From Desulfopila aestuarii DSM 18488 (GTDB lineage: Bacteria; Desulfobacterota; Desulfobulbia; Desulfobulbales; Desulfocapsaceae), in NCBI GenBank assembly GCA_945863875.1, contig CAMBBS010000046.1, positions 1-32,119 on the forward strand: a DNA stretch of 32,119 bases, written 5' to 3'. Below, one piece after another: positions 15,422 to 23,674 of the stretch. Position numbers and translations under genes: made by a program. Numbering within the stretch: the stretch's first letter is position 1; each line of letters begins with the position of its first letter. A model generated the notes under the pieces. That model had not been told where the DNA came from. It saw only the letters and a program-made list of their open reading frames with translations, and searched no databases.

Positions 15422-16783
15422 TCAGTTTTCGGGATCATCGAGACCATAGCGCTTGATTTTTCTCCACAGGGAAACCCGGTCGATCTGTAATATTTTTGCC
15501 GCTTTCGATCTGTTGCCTGCCGTCTCGTCAAGGACATCGAGAATATAATTTTTTTCATGTTCCTCAAGGGACGGCCAGGAATCCACGGCGACCCGGGAAG
15601 GGGTCACCGAACTGCCGTGCAGATCTTCGAGGAGATGGGCTGACGCAATGACCTCGCCGTCGCTCTGAAGCAGCAGGCGCTGGGCGATATTCTCCAGCTC
15701 CCGGACGTTTCCCGGATAGGCATATTGTTTGAGCTGCTGGGCAACTTCCGGGGAAAGCCTCGGCACTGTTGCCGACGGAGGGGAATGTTTGGCCAGGAAA
15801 TGGTTGACGAGGATGGGGATATCTTCCTTGCGCTCGGCCAGAGCCGGAACCTTGATGGTCAGGACATCTAGCCGGTAAAAAAGGTCAAGCCGGAACGCCC
15901 CGTTTTCCGCCTCCTTTTTCAAGTCTTTATTGGTTGCGGCGATAATTCGGATATCGATGGGAATCTCCTCTGTGCCGCCGACCCGCATGAGCGTTCGTTC
16001 CTGGAGAACCCGGAGCAGCTTCACCTGCATCGGCAGGGACAGTTCACCCACCTCGTCAAAAAATACCGTCCCGCCTTCGGCCAGTTCCAGCAGTCCTTTC
16101 TTGATCTGCGATGCCCCGGTAAAAGCGCCCTTTTCATGGCCGAAAAGCTCACTGGTGATCAGCTCCTCGGTAAAGGCGCCGCAGTTGAAGGCGACAAAAC
16201 GTTTCGCCGACCGGGGACTGAGCTCATGGATCGTCCGCGCCACCAGTTCCTTGCCGGTACCGGTTTCTCCCTGAATAAGCACATTGCAGTCCAACTGGGC
16301 GACCTGCACGATACTCTCACGCAGCAGTTGGATTTTCAGGCTCCTGCCGAGAATCCTGGTGACCCCGGTGGTGGAAGAAACCCGTTTCCTGAGCTCGATC
16401 ACCTCTTGACGCAAGGCCCTTTTTTCCAGGGCTTTTTGTACCAGGGCGAGCATCTCCTCCTTCTTGACCGGTTTTGCCAGATAATGGTAGGCACCTTTCT
16501 GTATGGCCTCCACCGCGGTATCGACACTGGCGTAGCCGGTGACGACAATCACCTCGGTCTGGGGCCACAATCTTTTACAGGCGTCAAGAACCGCCAGGCC
16601 ATCCTTGCCCTTCATGCGCAGATCGGTCAAAACAAGATCAACTTCCCGGTTCTCCAGAACACCAATGGCCGCCAGCCCATCTTCAGCGGTAAGGACTTCG
16701 TACCCGCCTTTCTTCAGGAGATATGCGACATTATCCCGGGCGATGGCCTCGTCATCGACCACCAGCAGCTGTGGTGCACTCAC
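15422..16783 (-). CDS. NtrC-family sigma-54-dependent response regulator
   Basis: The 453-residue protein has a receiver domain (1-120, phospho-acceptor Asp54 in LTDLRM), a sigma-54 activating AAA+ domain (about 143-370) and a Fis-type HTH (about 410-450, NRSKAAKILQIDRVSLWRKI). The AAA+ domain has Walker A GETGTGKE 172-179, the sigma-54 contact loop GAFTGA 219-224 and Walker B TVFFDEVGEL. The start is a GTG overlapping the kinase stop by four bases, with GGGAG seven bases upstream, so the two are coupled. Only seven bases separate its stop from that of the convergent lon-REC gene. Its receiver is about 50/114 identical without gaps to the Lon receiver, suggesting a common origin and the same kinase. 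It probably binds the GTTGC-N5-GCAAC sites at 13196-13262. Confidence 0.93.
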   Translation of the reverse strand: MSAPQLLVVDDEAIARDNVAYLLKKGGYEVLTAEDGLAAIGVLENREVDLVLTDLRMKGKDGLAVLDACKRLWPQTEVIVVTGYASVDTAVEAIQKGAYHYLAKPVKKEEMLALVQKALEKRALRQEVIELRKRVSSTTGVTRILGRSLKIQLLRESIVQVAQLDCNVLIQGETGTGKELVARTIHELSPRSAKRFVAFNCGAFTEELITSELFGHEKGAFTGASQIKKGLLELAEGGTVFFDEVGELSLPMQVKLLRVLQERTLMRVGGTEEIPIDIRIIAATNKDLKKEAENGAFRLDLFYRLDVLTIKVPALAERKEDIPILVNHFLAKHSPPSATVPRLSPEVAQQLKQYAYPGNVRELENIAQRLLLQSDGEVIASAHLLEDLHGSSVTPSRVAVDSWPSLEEHEKNYILDVLDETAGNRSKAAKILQIDRVSLWRKIKRYGLDDPEN

Positions 16784-18237
16784 GACAAATCTCCCTGTTC
16801 GGCCACCTGCTCATGCCGCAGCGGCAGATAAATAAAAAAGGACGCTCCGTTACCCGGCACGCTTGCCACAACTATCCTGCCATTATGCTTCTGGATGATG
16901 CCATAGGCGATAGACAAGCCCAGGCCGGTCCCCTGCCCCTCTTCTTTCGTCGTGTAAAAGGGATCGAAGAGACGATCTTTTATTTCGTCAGGGATCCCCG
17001 TCCCGGTGTCGGTGATCTCGATAACCGCTTCACTGCTGCTTCTCTCAACAGACGCGGAAAGGGTGATTCTCCCTTCATCGACGATGGCCTGCGAGGCGTT
17101 GATGATCATTATGATCAGCACTTCCTGTATTCTCTGGACATCCATCGGCAGGAACAGATTTTCCGGAACATCGACCAAAATGTCGACTGCCGAGGGCACC
17201 TGGCTTTTAACGAGCTGCACCGAGCGGTTGACCACATTCTGCAGGTTGGCGGGATGCAGCTGAAATTCCTTGCTCCGTGAAAATTCCAGCAGTCCCTGCA
17301 CAACGTCTCTTGCCCGATAGGTTTCCTGTTCGATATTGCGCAGCATCTGTTTGATCAGCTGTGGATCGTCCGCATCGAAATCATCGACGGCAATCTGGCA
17401 GGAGGTGGAAATATTATTCAGAGGATTGTTCAACTGGTGGGCGATACCGGCGGTAAGAGTGCCGATAGAGGAAAGCTTTTGTGACTGAACGAGCTGATCC
17501 TGCCGGCGTTCCAGCTCTTTCACCATGATATTGAATGCCTCCATGACCTGCTGCATTTCATCTCTGGTGTCGAGTACCTCAATTTTACTGAAACGCCCCT
17601 GGGCGATATCTTCGGTAGCCTCTTTAATAATGCGCAGCGGCACGAAAATACGAAACGTCATGATCAGGGGCATAAAGATGCCGACGGTTATGGCCACAAG
17701 AGACCAGGCAATAAGCCGCCTGACCAGTTCGTCTAAAATGATGCGGATCTGATTATGTTCAAAGCTGACCAGCTCCTCACTGAGCTCGGTCATCTCCTGC
17801 CCCTGATAGCGGAGCTCGTCGGCCAATTCGCCATGTGCCACCTGGCTGTTGACACGCATTTTTTTCGAAAGAAGCTCCATGCCCGTCTGATAGGAGGCGG
17901 CAAGATTCTTCAGTTGCCTGAGCATGGCATGCGCTTTGAGCCTCGCCACCTTTTCGGAGATCTTCTCCACTGTTTTCAGGGCGAGGGCCAGTTGTCTGGT
18001 GTTTTCCTGCAAAGACTCCTGCGTTCCATAGAGGAGAAAATTCTTCTCATATCTCCGTACTTCAAGGACCATGTTATTGAGACTGTAGGCCAGTTCAACC
18101 ACCTCGAGCTTTTCTTTGGCCGTCTGCAGATCCTCCTGGGAGACTATAAACATGACGAGAATACCAAAGACATAGCATCCCAGGATAATGATGATTTTAG
18201 ATCTCAGGCTGAGAGAGAGTATGTTGCGATGCTTCAT
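16780..18237 (-). CDS. Membrane sensor histidine kinase (HAMP-HisKA-HATPase)
   Basis: The ATG at 18237 (GGAG seven bases upstream) gives 485 residues; the frame is open to 18378 but has no better start. Two membrane helices (about 13-33 and 174-196) flank a helical periplasmic domain of about 140 residues with no cysteines or cache motifs. A HAMP linker (MTFRIFVPLRIIKEATEDIA) and a short coiled coil lead to HisKA with His267 in AGIAHQLNNPL. The ATPase domain has INASQAI, DTGTGIP, FDPFYTTK and GTGLGLSI. The residue after the phospho-His is Gln where most HisKA kinases have Glu or Asp. The gene overlaps the NtrC-type regulator by four bases. It likely phosphorylates that regulator and possibly the receiver inside Lon. 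The signal is unknown. Confidence 0.92.
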   Translation of the reverse strand: MKHRNILSLSLRSKIIIILGCYVFGILVMFIVSQEDLQTAKEKLEVVELAYSLNNMVLEVRRYEKNFLLYGTQESLQENTRQLALALKTVEKISEKVARLKAHAMLRQLKNLAASYQTGMELLSKKMRVNSQVAHGELADELRYQGQEMTELSEELVSFEHNQIRIILDELVRRLIAWSLVAITVGIFMPLIMTFRIFVPLRIIKEATEDIAQGRFSKIEVLDTRDEMQQVMEAFNIMVKELERRQDQLVQSQKLSSIGTLTAGIAHQLNNPLNNISTSCQIAVDDFDADDPQLIKQMLRNIEQETYRARDVVQGLLEFSRSKEFQLHPANLQNVVNRSVQLVKSQVPSAVDILVDVPENLFLPMDVQRIQEVLIIMIINASQAIVDEGRITLSASVERSSSEAVIEITDTGTGIPDEIKDRLFDPFYTTKEEGQGTGLGLSIAYGIIQKHNGRIVVASVPGNGASFFIYLPLRHEQVAEQGDLS

Positions 18238-18622
18238 TTCCTGACTCCAGACATTTCCGCGCCGAACTCCCGCGGCAGACCCGGCAAGGTGTCGAGCCAG
18301 CGATGCCGACGTCCCTGGTGATGTTGCAAATTCCACCATATACCAAGACAATAGCGAACACAACCAAATCCAGACCATTGGCCGGTGAAGAGACTTTTCT
18401 GAGCGACGGCTGACAGTTGGCTAAAAATCGACATGCCAGTTTATGGGCATATACTGACAAAGTGCGGAGAAAAAGGAGGATATCCAAAACCATTGAGGAT
18501 CAATTAAAAAAATTTTGGATTAAACAGTAAAAAAAGGATAGGATGAAGAAATGCATCTTTCAAGAAAGAAATTAATCACTTCATTACCCTTTAGACCGAA
18601 GCAACATAACATGAGGATTGCC
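18238..18622. other. Divergent intergenic region
   Basis: This 385-base stretch lies between the kinase start and the OmpA-type lipoprotein start. It becomes AT-rich from about 18480 on (TTAAAAAAATTTTGGATTAA). An AAAAAGGAGGATATCC string near 18470 looks like a ribosome site but has no convincing ORF after it. No GTTGC-N5-GCAAC copy is present. Promoters for both genes must be here, but I cannot place them with confidence. Confidence 0.4.
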
Positions 18623-19225
18623 ATGAACAAAATGAGTCACACCCCTGCCCTGTATCGACTGGGACCAGTTCTCCTTCTTTGCTCTTTTCTCATTGCTGGA
18701 TGTGCCGGTTCGCCAACGGAATATCGGTATGACGACAGGATAGCCACCTCGACAATCGGCCAGCATGATAAAACAACGGCCCACTACATCCTTCGACCGG
18801 GCAACCGGCCCGATATCCAGCCAAGATTGAAAGCCTCGACAACAGCGACCGACCAGGCAGGTCTCCCCGTGACCGAGGCAGGCGACCTGCAGATGGTGCT
18901 CGAGGTTTCCGACATACTCTTTGATTTTGACAAGGCCGTCATTAAACAGAGCGTTGTCCCCGAATTGGACCGATGGGCCGATTACTTTCAGACCAATCCC
19001 CAGGTAACCGCCGAGATCTATGGGCACGCCGACAGTACCGGCCCAGGCACCTACAACGAGAAGCTTTCCCGTAAACGGGCCGAGGCTGTGATCAACTACC
19101 TGGTCGGTAAAGGCATTGACGCCCATAGGTTGTCGGCCAAAGGCTTTGGCGAGAGCCAACCAGTCGCGCCCAATACGACAAGTGAAGGGCGGCAAAAGAA
19201 TCGGCGGGTTGAGTTGAGTCTGTAA
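18623..19225 (+). CDS. OmpA-family peptidoglycan-binding lipoprotein
   Basis: The favoured start is ATG 18623 (GAGG six bases upstream), giving 200 residues; ATG 18611 and 18551 are in frame. A lipoprotein signal ends in the lipobox LIAGC (Cys near residue 27). After a variable linker, residues about 90-200 form an OmpA-like domain: DILFDFDKAVIK, EIYGHADSTGPGTYNEKLS with KRAEAVINYLVGKGI, and GFGESQPVAPN ending in GRQKNRRVEL. The Asp and Arg that hold diaminopimelate (in the HADSTG and NRRVEL motifs) are present. It resembles Pal or YiaD-like envelope proteins but has no Tol genes beside it. It likely sits in the outer membrane and tethers it to the cell wall. Transcription probably ends at the long hairpin at 19283-19335. 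Confidence 0.9.
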   Translation: MNKMSHTPALYRLGPVLLLCSFLIAGCAGSPTEYRYDDRIATSTIGQHDKTTAHYILRPGNRPDIQPRLKASTTATDQAGLPVTEAGDLQMVLEVSDILFDFDKAVIKQSVVPELDRWADYFQTNPQVTAEIYGHADSTGPGTYNEKLSRKRAEAVINYLVGKGIDAHRLSAKGFGESQPVAPNTTSEGRQKNRRVELSL

Positions 19226-19282
19226 GGGGGGCAGCCTCTTTCGCGGGGATTTTGTCTCCACATCTCTGAGCGTTGCATTATC

Positions 19283-19335
19283 GACCTTGTGCTTCTTTTC
19301 AGCCCTGTCCGGCGGCCGGGAAGAAGCACAAGGTC
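19283..19335. terminator. Long hairpin between convergent genes
   Basis: GACCTTGTGCTTCTT at 19283-19297 and AAGAAGCACAAGGTC at 19321-19335 are perfect 15-base inverted copies around a 23-base GC-rich loop. It lies between the lipoprotein stop (19225) and the carboxypeptidase stop (19342) and probably ends both transcripts. It lacks a clear T-run, so a repeat-element origin is also possible. Confidence 0.6.
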
Positions 19336-19341
19336 TGGCGG

Positions 19342-20430
19342 TTACAGGTAACCGCGAGAATTCGCACGTTTCTTCGCATTTTGTCTCGACAAGAACAGGG
19401 CAACCGCACCTGACAGCGCTATGCCGACCAGCATTCCACCAAAAAACATCCCCCAGCCGCCGCCCCCAGACGATCCAGCGGTCTCCTGCTTTACCTCGAC
19501 AGGCGGAGCGGTCTCCGGTGCCGCGGATGTCGGCGCGGCCATTTTCTCCGGGCTCACTTCAGGTTTTTCCACCACAGCTGCAGCCACCGGTTTCGGCGGC
19601 ACCAGGGCGAATCCCTTCGCCAATAATTCCGCTGTCTTGGCATCCCGGATTTTCCGGTCCTTGCTGCCCATGACAATGGCAATAAGTCGCACCCCATCCC
19701 TTGCTGCGGTAGCCACTATGGAAAATCCCGCCGCCTGAAAATAGCCGGTTTTGAAACCATCGCAGCCATTGACCATACCCAGCAGATGGTTGTGGTTGCG
19801 CATAATGAACTTGCCATCCCGAAAAGGTCGTTCCCTGGTATTGGTGTACTCAAAAATCGCCGGGCGTTTGGCCAGTTCACGACCGAGCAGAGCGAGATCA
19901 CGGGCCGTGGTCTGATCCGGTTGCTGGCCCTTTGCAGGCGGCAGCCCATGCACCGAATAAAATTTACTGTCCTTCATGCCCAGCTCCTCGGCCTTTTTAT
20001 TCATCAGGGCAACAAAACCCTCGGTCGATCCAGCCACATGGATAGCCAGGGCGACAGCCGCGTCATTTGCCGACTGCACCGCCAGGGCGTAGAGGAGGTC
20101 TTCAACGGAAAATTGCTCACTTGGGTCAAGATAGACCTGAGAGCCGCCCATCTGCGCCGCTTCCTTGGTCACCTGCACCATCTGGTCCAACTGCACCTTG
20201 CCCTGCTCAAGCTGGTCAAGAATGACCAGCATGTCCATAATCTTCAAAACGGAAGCTGGATAGACCACGGTCTCGGCATGGTCTTCAAAGAGGACCTCGC
20301 CCGAAGCCGCATCCACGACCAGGGCCGATATGTATGGATCCCGGGCGATATCATCCACCTTGGCACGTTCCGCCCATACGTTCCCACTGCACAGAAGGAC
20401 AACACACACTGCTAGAATAATGCGCTTCAT
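19342..20430 (-). CDS. D-alanyl-D-alanine carboxypeptidase (peptidase S11)
   Basis: The enzyme trims the terminal D-Ala from peptidoglycan stem peptides. A signal peptide (1-20, ending NVWA) precedes the penicillin-binding fold with SxxK (Ser60-Val-Leu-Lys63), SxN (Ser120-Ala-Asn122) and KTG (CDGFKTGYF, near 235). After the catalytic domain (about 275) the usual PBP5 C-terminal beta domain and amphipathic anchor are absent. Instead there is a Pro/Ala/Glu-rich linker, a glycine run and a real membrane helix (WGMFFGGMLVGIALSGAVAL), then a basic tail. The protein of 362 residues would thus be anchored with the catalytic part in the periplasm. AAAAAAGGTT sits just before the ATG. It is downstream of fba in the same direction, 60 AT-rich bases apart. 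Confidence 0.92.
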   Translation of the reverse strand: MKRIILAVCVVLLCSGNVWAERAKVDDIARDPYISALVVDAASGEVLFEDHAETVVYPASVLKIMDMLVILDQLEQGKVQLDQMVQVTKEAAQMGGSQVYLDPSEQFSVEDLLYALAVQSANDAAVALAIHVAGSTEGFVALMNKKAEELGMKDSKFYSVHGLPPAKGQQPDQTTARDLALLGRELAKRPAIFEYTNTRERPFRDGKFIMRNHNHLLGMVNGCDGFKTGYFQAAGFSIVATAARDGVRLIAIVMGSKDRKIRDAKTAELLAKGFALVPPKPVAAAVVEKPEVSPEKMAAPTSAAPETAPPVEVKQETAGSSGGGGWGMFFGGMLVGIALSGAVALFLSRQNAKKRANSRGYL

Positions 20431-20490
20431 AACCTTTTTTGGTCAACCTGATAGAGTTAAAATTTATGAAAATATTATGAAAACAAACAA

Positions 20491-21522
20491 TTATATATTT
20501 TTCCCCAGCGACGTCCCTGCCGAACGGAGATCGTGGCAGGCACGAATGATGCGATCCGCCATGCCGCGCTCTCCTTTTTTACCGTAGGAACGGGGATCGT
20601 AGACCTTTTTATCACCGACCTCCCCTTCAATCTTCAGCATGCCGTCGTAATTTTTCATGACATGATCGACCAGGGGGCGGGAAAAAGCATATTGGGTGTC
20701 TGTATCAATATTCATTTTCACCACGCCGTATTCGAGAGTCTCGTGTATTTTTTCAAGCTCGGAACCGGACCCGCCGTGAAAAACCAGGTCGAGAGAGCTA
20801 TCCGCTCCAAGGGCTTTGGCGACCGCCGCCTGACCTTTCTGCAAGATCGCCGGCGTCAGTTTGACATTCCCAGGTTTATAGACCCCGTGCACGTTGCCGA
20901 AGGTGGCCGCCAGGAGAAAGCGCCCCATCGAGCCGACCTCTTTGGCCGCCATGACCATGTCTTCGGGGGTGGTATAGAGTTTGTCGGCGGCGACAGCCGA
21001 GGTGTCGTGGCCATCTTCTTCCCCGCCAACGATGCCGGTTTCGATCTCGAGGAGAAGATCGTTTTCGACACAGACCTGCATGAGTCGTTTTGATTCAGCA
21101 ATGTTTTCCTTCATCGGCAGGGCCGAACCATCGTACATATGCGAACTGAACAAATTCGGCAGGCCCGCGGCACGACGTTTTTTCGTCTCTTCAATGAGCG
21201 GCAGCAGAAAGCCCTCGACATACTCGGGATGACAATGATCGGTGTGCAGGGCAACGTTGATATCATATTCCGCCGCGAGGATATGGGTGTAGACCGCCAG
21301 GGCGATGGCGCCTTTGCTCATCGAGCCGACCCCGATTCCCGAGGCAAATTTTCCGCCGCCGGTGGAGACCTGAATGATACCGTCGGAATTGGCCTCTTTA
21401 AAAGCAAGCAGTGCGGCATTGATGGTTTCGCTCGAGGAAATATTGATGGCCGGATAGGCGAATTTATTCTGCTTCGCATTATCCAGCATGTGGCAGTACT
21501 GCTGATAGTTGACAACAGGCAT
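20491..21522 (-). CDS. fba: Class II fructose-bisphosphate aldolase
   Basis: This zinc enzyme splits or forms fructose 1,6-bisphosphate from dihydroxyacetone phosphate and glyceraldehyde 3-phosphate in glycolysis and gluconeogenesis. The 343 residues are near the 345-360 of the FbaA-type family. Visible motifs are the Zn and catalytic segment ALHTDHCHPEYVEG (His and Asp), an acidic loop LLEIETGIVGGEEDGHD, the metal His in TFGNVHGVYKPG, the phosphate loop VFHGGSGSE and NIDTDTQYAFSRP. The ATG has AAAGGA eight bases upstream. It belongs to the FbaA-like (class IIA) group by its long C-terminal part (KVYDPRSYGKKGERGMADRI). A dispersed repeat lies just upstream, and pyruvate kinase is 2 kb away but not in the same operon. 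Confidence 0.95.
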   Translation of the reverse strand: MPVVNYQQYCHMLDNAKQNKFAYPAINISSSETINAALLAFKEANSDGIIQVSTGGGKFASGIGVGSMSKGAIALAVYTHILAAEYDINVALHTDHCHPEYVEGFLLPLIEETKKRRAAGLPNLFSSHMYDGSALPMKENIAESKRLMQVCVENDLLLEIETGIVGGEEDGHDTSAVAADKLYTTPEDMVMAAKEVGSMGRFLLAATFGNVHGVYKPGNVKLTPAILQKGQAAVAKALGADSSLDLVFHGGSGSELEKIHETLEYGVVKMNIDTDTQYAFSRPLVDHVMKNYDGMLKIEGEVGDKKVYDPRSYGKKGERGMADRIIRACHDLRSAGTSLGKNI

Positions 21523-21543
21523 GGTATGTATCCTTTACTGTTA

Positions 21544-21570
21544 ATTTTGATGGCGTCGTAAAAACTCTTC
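21544..21570. repeat. Dispersed repeat, copy 1
   Basis: ATTTTGATGGCGTCGTAAAA followed by ACTCTTC. A related copy lies upstream of pyruvate kinase at 23615-23645 (ATTTTGATGGGCGGCGTAAA, then AAACCCTCTTC). Both stand in the 5' region of a glycolytic gene. Confidence 0.55.
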
Positions 21571-21937
21571 GTCTGCTCCGTTGTTTCAATTTCTTGATTA
21601 CCGGGAGGCAGCGGAAGCAGTCCGATTCTGTCGAGATGTTTTTTTTTTACATCTTTACTCATTCATGCAGACATCTGCAAGAACTACCATATACAACGAC
21701 AGTCCGCCTTAGCCGCACATTGACTCAACACACAAGACGTGCATGAAACAGACAGCGACAAAGGCGCACCTGGTCCGGCCTGGCAAAAGAAAAACATCTT
21801 CCCCTGAACGAAAAGAAGTGCAAAGTGGCCATGCTGCAGCTACTTTATGTTTTTCAAGAGTCGGACAACTTGACCGGACCGACTGCAGAACAAAGAGCGG
21901 ATACCGGCTGCACAACCCGGAACCACAAGGAAGGACA
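21571..21937. other. Intergenic region between fba and the EamA transporter
   Basis: There is no convincing gene. A 6-bp stem (AGATGT 21634-21639, ACATCT 21649-21654) encloses a run of T residues. The open frame reaching back to 21743 is an in-frame extension of the transporter without a hydrophobic or conserved look. Promoters for the two divergent genes must lie here. Confidence 0.4.
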
Positions 21938-22852
21938 ATGAATATAGGCGGAGTACTGACAGCAATCCTGGCTGCTCTGTTCATGGGAACAATGGGCGTT
22001 TTTTCTCGAAAAACCGGCCTCGATGCGGAAGTTATCACCTTTTTCAGGCTCTTTCTCGGCGCAGGTTTTTTGACGCTCCTCATGGCCTTTACCGGGCGGA
22101 TCCGGCTCCTATGGTCCTGGCCCACCTGGCCTGTGCTTATCAATGGACTGATGCTCGCAGGTTTTATTATTTTTTACGTCCAGGCGATGTACCTGACCAC
22201 CATGGCCAACGCCATCATGATCCTCTATCTTGCGCCTCTGGTGGCCTCGATCTTCGCCCATTTCTTTCTTGGCGAAAAGCTCAATCTCATCAGTGCCGGA
22301 CTTATCTGCAGTGCACTGTTTGGTTTTGCGATGATGATGGAATTTAAAATCGATTTTTCTTCCGGCTCCAACCACGCCCTAGGCCTTGGTTTTGCCGCCC
22401 TTTCCCTCTTCTGCTATGCGGCATTCATTCTCATCAACAGAATCATCCGTACCTCGGTGCATGTCTACACACGTACCTTTTATCAACTGCTCACCGGCGC
22501 CCTGTGCATGGTACCTTTTTTCATTGGCGATTTTCCGGCAATTACCCCAACAACCTGGCTCTGGCTCGCCGGAACGGGTTTTTTCCCCGGATTCCTCGGC
22601 ATTCTCTTTGCCGTCATTGCCCTGGAACGGCTTCCAGCAGCGACCTTTGGCACCCTTGCCTATTTCGAAGCTATTTTTGTGGTCATTCTCGGCTGGATGA
22701 TCTTTGCGGAAACACTGAACGTTGTACAAATTGCCGGCTGCCTGTTGATTATTGCCAGCGGGGCATGCAAAGGATACCTGGCCGCCTATGCTGTTCCCGC
22801 CGGCAAGCGGAAAGACCTGCCGCAGGTCGATCCGATCAATTCAAATACCTAG
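21938..22852 (+). CDS. EamA/DMT-family transporter
   Basis: The ATG at 21938 follows AAGGAAGGAC and gives 304 residues; the frame extends to 21743 but that part is hydrophilic and unlike the family. About ten membrane helices in two EamA repeats of five are visible. The first begins VLTAILAALFMGTMGVFSRK and contains FIIFYVQAMYLTTMANAIMI and LYLAPLVASIFAHFFLGEKL. The second begins HALGLGFAALSLFCYAAFIL and contains FFPGFLGILFAVIALERLPA and AIFVVILGWMIFAETL. These proteins export or import small metabolites such as amino acids or nucleosides; the substrate cannot be read from sequence. It ends seven bases from the convergent FKBP gene and has no obvious partner. Confidence 0.88.
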   Translation: MNIGGVLTAILAALFMGTMGVFSRKTGLDAEVITFFRLFLGAGFLTLLMAFTGRIRLLWSWPTWPVLINGLMLAGFIIFYVQAMYLTTMANAIMILYLAPLVASIFAHFFLGEKLNLISAGLICSALFGFAMMMEFKIDFSSGSNHALGLGFAALSLFCYAAFILINRIIRTSVHVYTRTFYQLLTGALCMVPFFIGDFPAITPTTWLWLAGTGFFPGFLGILFAVIALERLPAATFGTLAYFEAIFVVILGWMIFAETLNVVQIAGCLLIIASGACKGYLAAYAVPAGKRKDLPQVDPINSNT

Positions 22853-22859
22853 AAGCCCG

Positions 22860-23294
22860 TCAGGGAGCGGCACAGGCAACCAGTTCAATCTCGAAGGTGA
22901 GATCCTTTCCGGCAAGGGGGGGATTCGCGTCCAGGGTGATATGGGTATCGGTGATTTCGGTCACCACCACGCGGAGGATTTCCCCATTGGCGCCGCCCAT
23001 TTCCAGCCGCATGCCCAGCTCCGGATGCAGATCGGGCGGGACCTGCTCTATCGGCGCCTGAATAACCATCGCATCGTTACGCTCTCCATAGGCCTTGGCC
23101 ACGGGGATCTCGACGACCCTTGACTCACCGACTATCATACCGACAACGCCCTCTTCGAACCCGGCGATGACCTGTCCGCTGCCGACAGCGAATTCCAGCG
23201 GTTCACCGCCGGCGGAGCTGTCAAAAACAGTTCCATCCGTGAGTTTCCCGGTATAGTGTACCTTGACGTTATCGCCTCTTTTTACTGCAGTCAT
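22860..23294 (-). CDS. SlyD-like FKBP-type peptidyl-prolyl isomerase
   Basis: The 144 residues show an FKBP domain split by an insert-in-flap domain: [37 protein letters not shown], then [19 protein letters not shown] as the flap start, and [19 protein letters not shown] with FEIELV closing the fold. The motif [11 protein letters not shown](T/N)FE is typical of SlyD-type cytosolic isomerase-chaperones. The His/Cys-rich metal-binding tail of E. coli SlyD is missing; the protein stops at VACAAP. It helps folding by turning prolyl bonds and by holding unfolded chains. The ATG has GGAGGAG four bases upstream. It is convergent with the EamA gene and divergent from pyruvate kinase. Confidence 0.93.
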   Translation of the reverse strand: MTAVKRGDNVKVHYTGKLTDGTVFDSSAGGEPLEFAVGSGQVIAGFEEGVVGMIVGESRVVEIPVAKAYGERNDAMVIQAPIEQVPPDLHPELGMRLEMGGANGEILRVVVTEITDTHITLDANPPLAGKDLTFEIELVACAAP

Positions 23295-23452
23295 TTTTCT
23301 CCTCCAAAGCCATACGGCTCGATATCTCTTTATTGTTTAATCTATGCTCCTCCACACCTCATCCACCGGCAGAGATAAAAAACTGACAGCACCCGGCACC
23401 CCGACAGGCAGAGGACCTGTTTCTCCTGTGACAGGAAAGAACATCCAATGGA

Positions 23453-23468
23453 CCATCAAATTTGATGG
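23453..23468. promoter_or_regulatory. 16-bp perfect palindrome upstream of pyk
   Basis: CCATCAAATTTGATGG is a perfect palindrome in the region shared by the divergent slyD-like and pyk genes. It may be an operator; the CATCAAATTTG core also resembles part of the dispersed repeat nearby (TCAAATTTTGATGG at 23611-23624). Confidence 0.45.
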
Positions 23469-23576
23469 CCGATAGCAGACTATCATTAAACATCTTCAGT
23501 GATTTTTCAACCGTAAAACGGGGGGCGAATATTACGAAGCAGTGAGATATCCATTCGGACCTGCTTGTCTCTTCAT

Positions 23577-23606
23577 TTGTTCTTTTTCTTTTCTTGGCTC
23601 TATAGT
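23577..23606 (+). promoter_or_regulatory. Candidate sigma-70 promoter for pyk
   Basis: TTGTTC at 23577-23582 and TATAGT at 23601-23606 with an 18-base spacer. It lies about 70 bases before the pyk start. The rest of the 380-base gap from 23295 holds only the palindrome and the dispersed repeat. Confidence 0.4.
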
Positions 23607-23614
23607 AGTGTCAA

Positions 23615-23645
23615 ATTTTGATGGGCGGCGTAAAAAACCCTCTTC
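23615..23645. repeat. Dispersed repeat, copy 2
   Basis: ATTTTGATGGGCGGCGTAAA followed by AAACCCTCTTC, related to the copy at 21544-21570. It lies in the predicted leader of pyk. Confidence 0.5.
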
Positions 23646-23674
23646 CCACAGCAAACTTTTTCGAAAAATAAGAC

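Noticed and set aside
18432-18506. 24-codon ORF upstream of the OmpA-type gene
   Set aside because: No ribosome site at its ATG and no conserved character.
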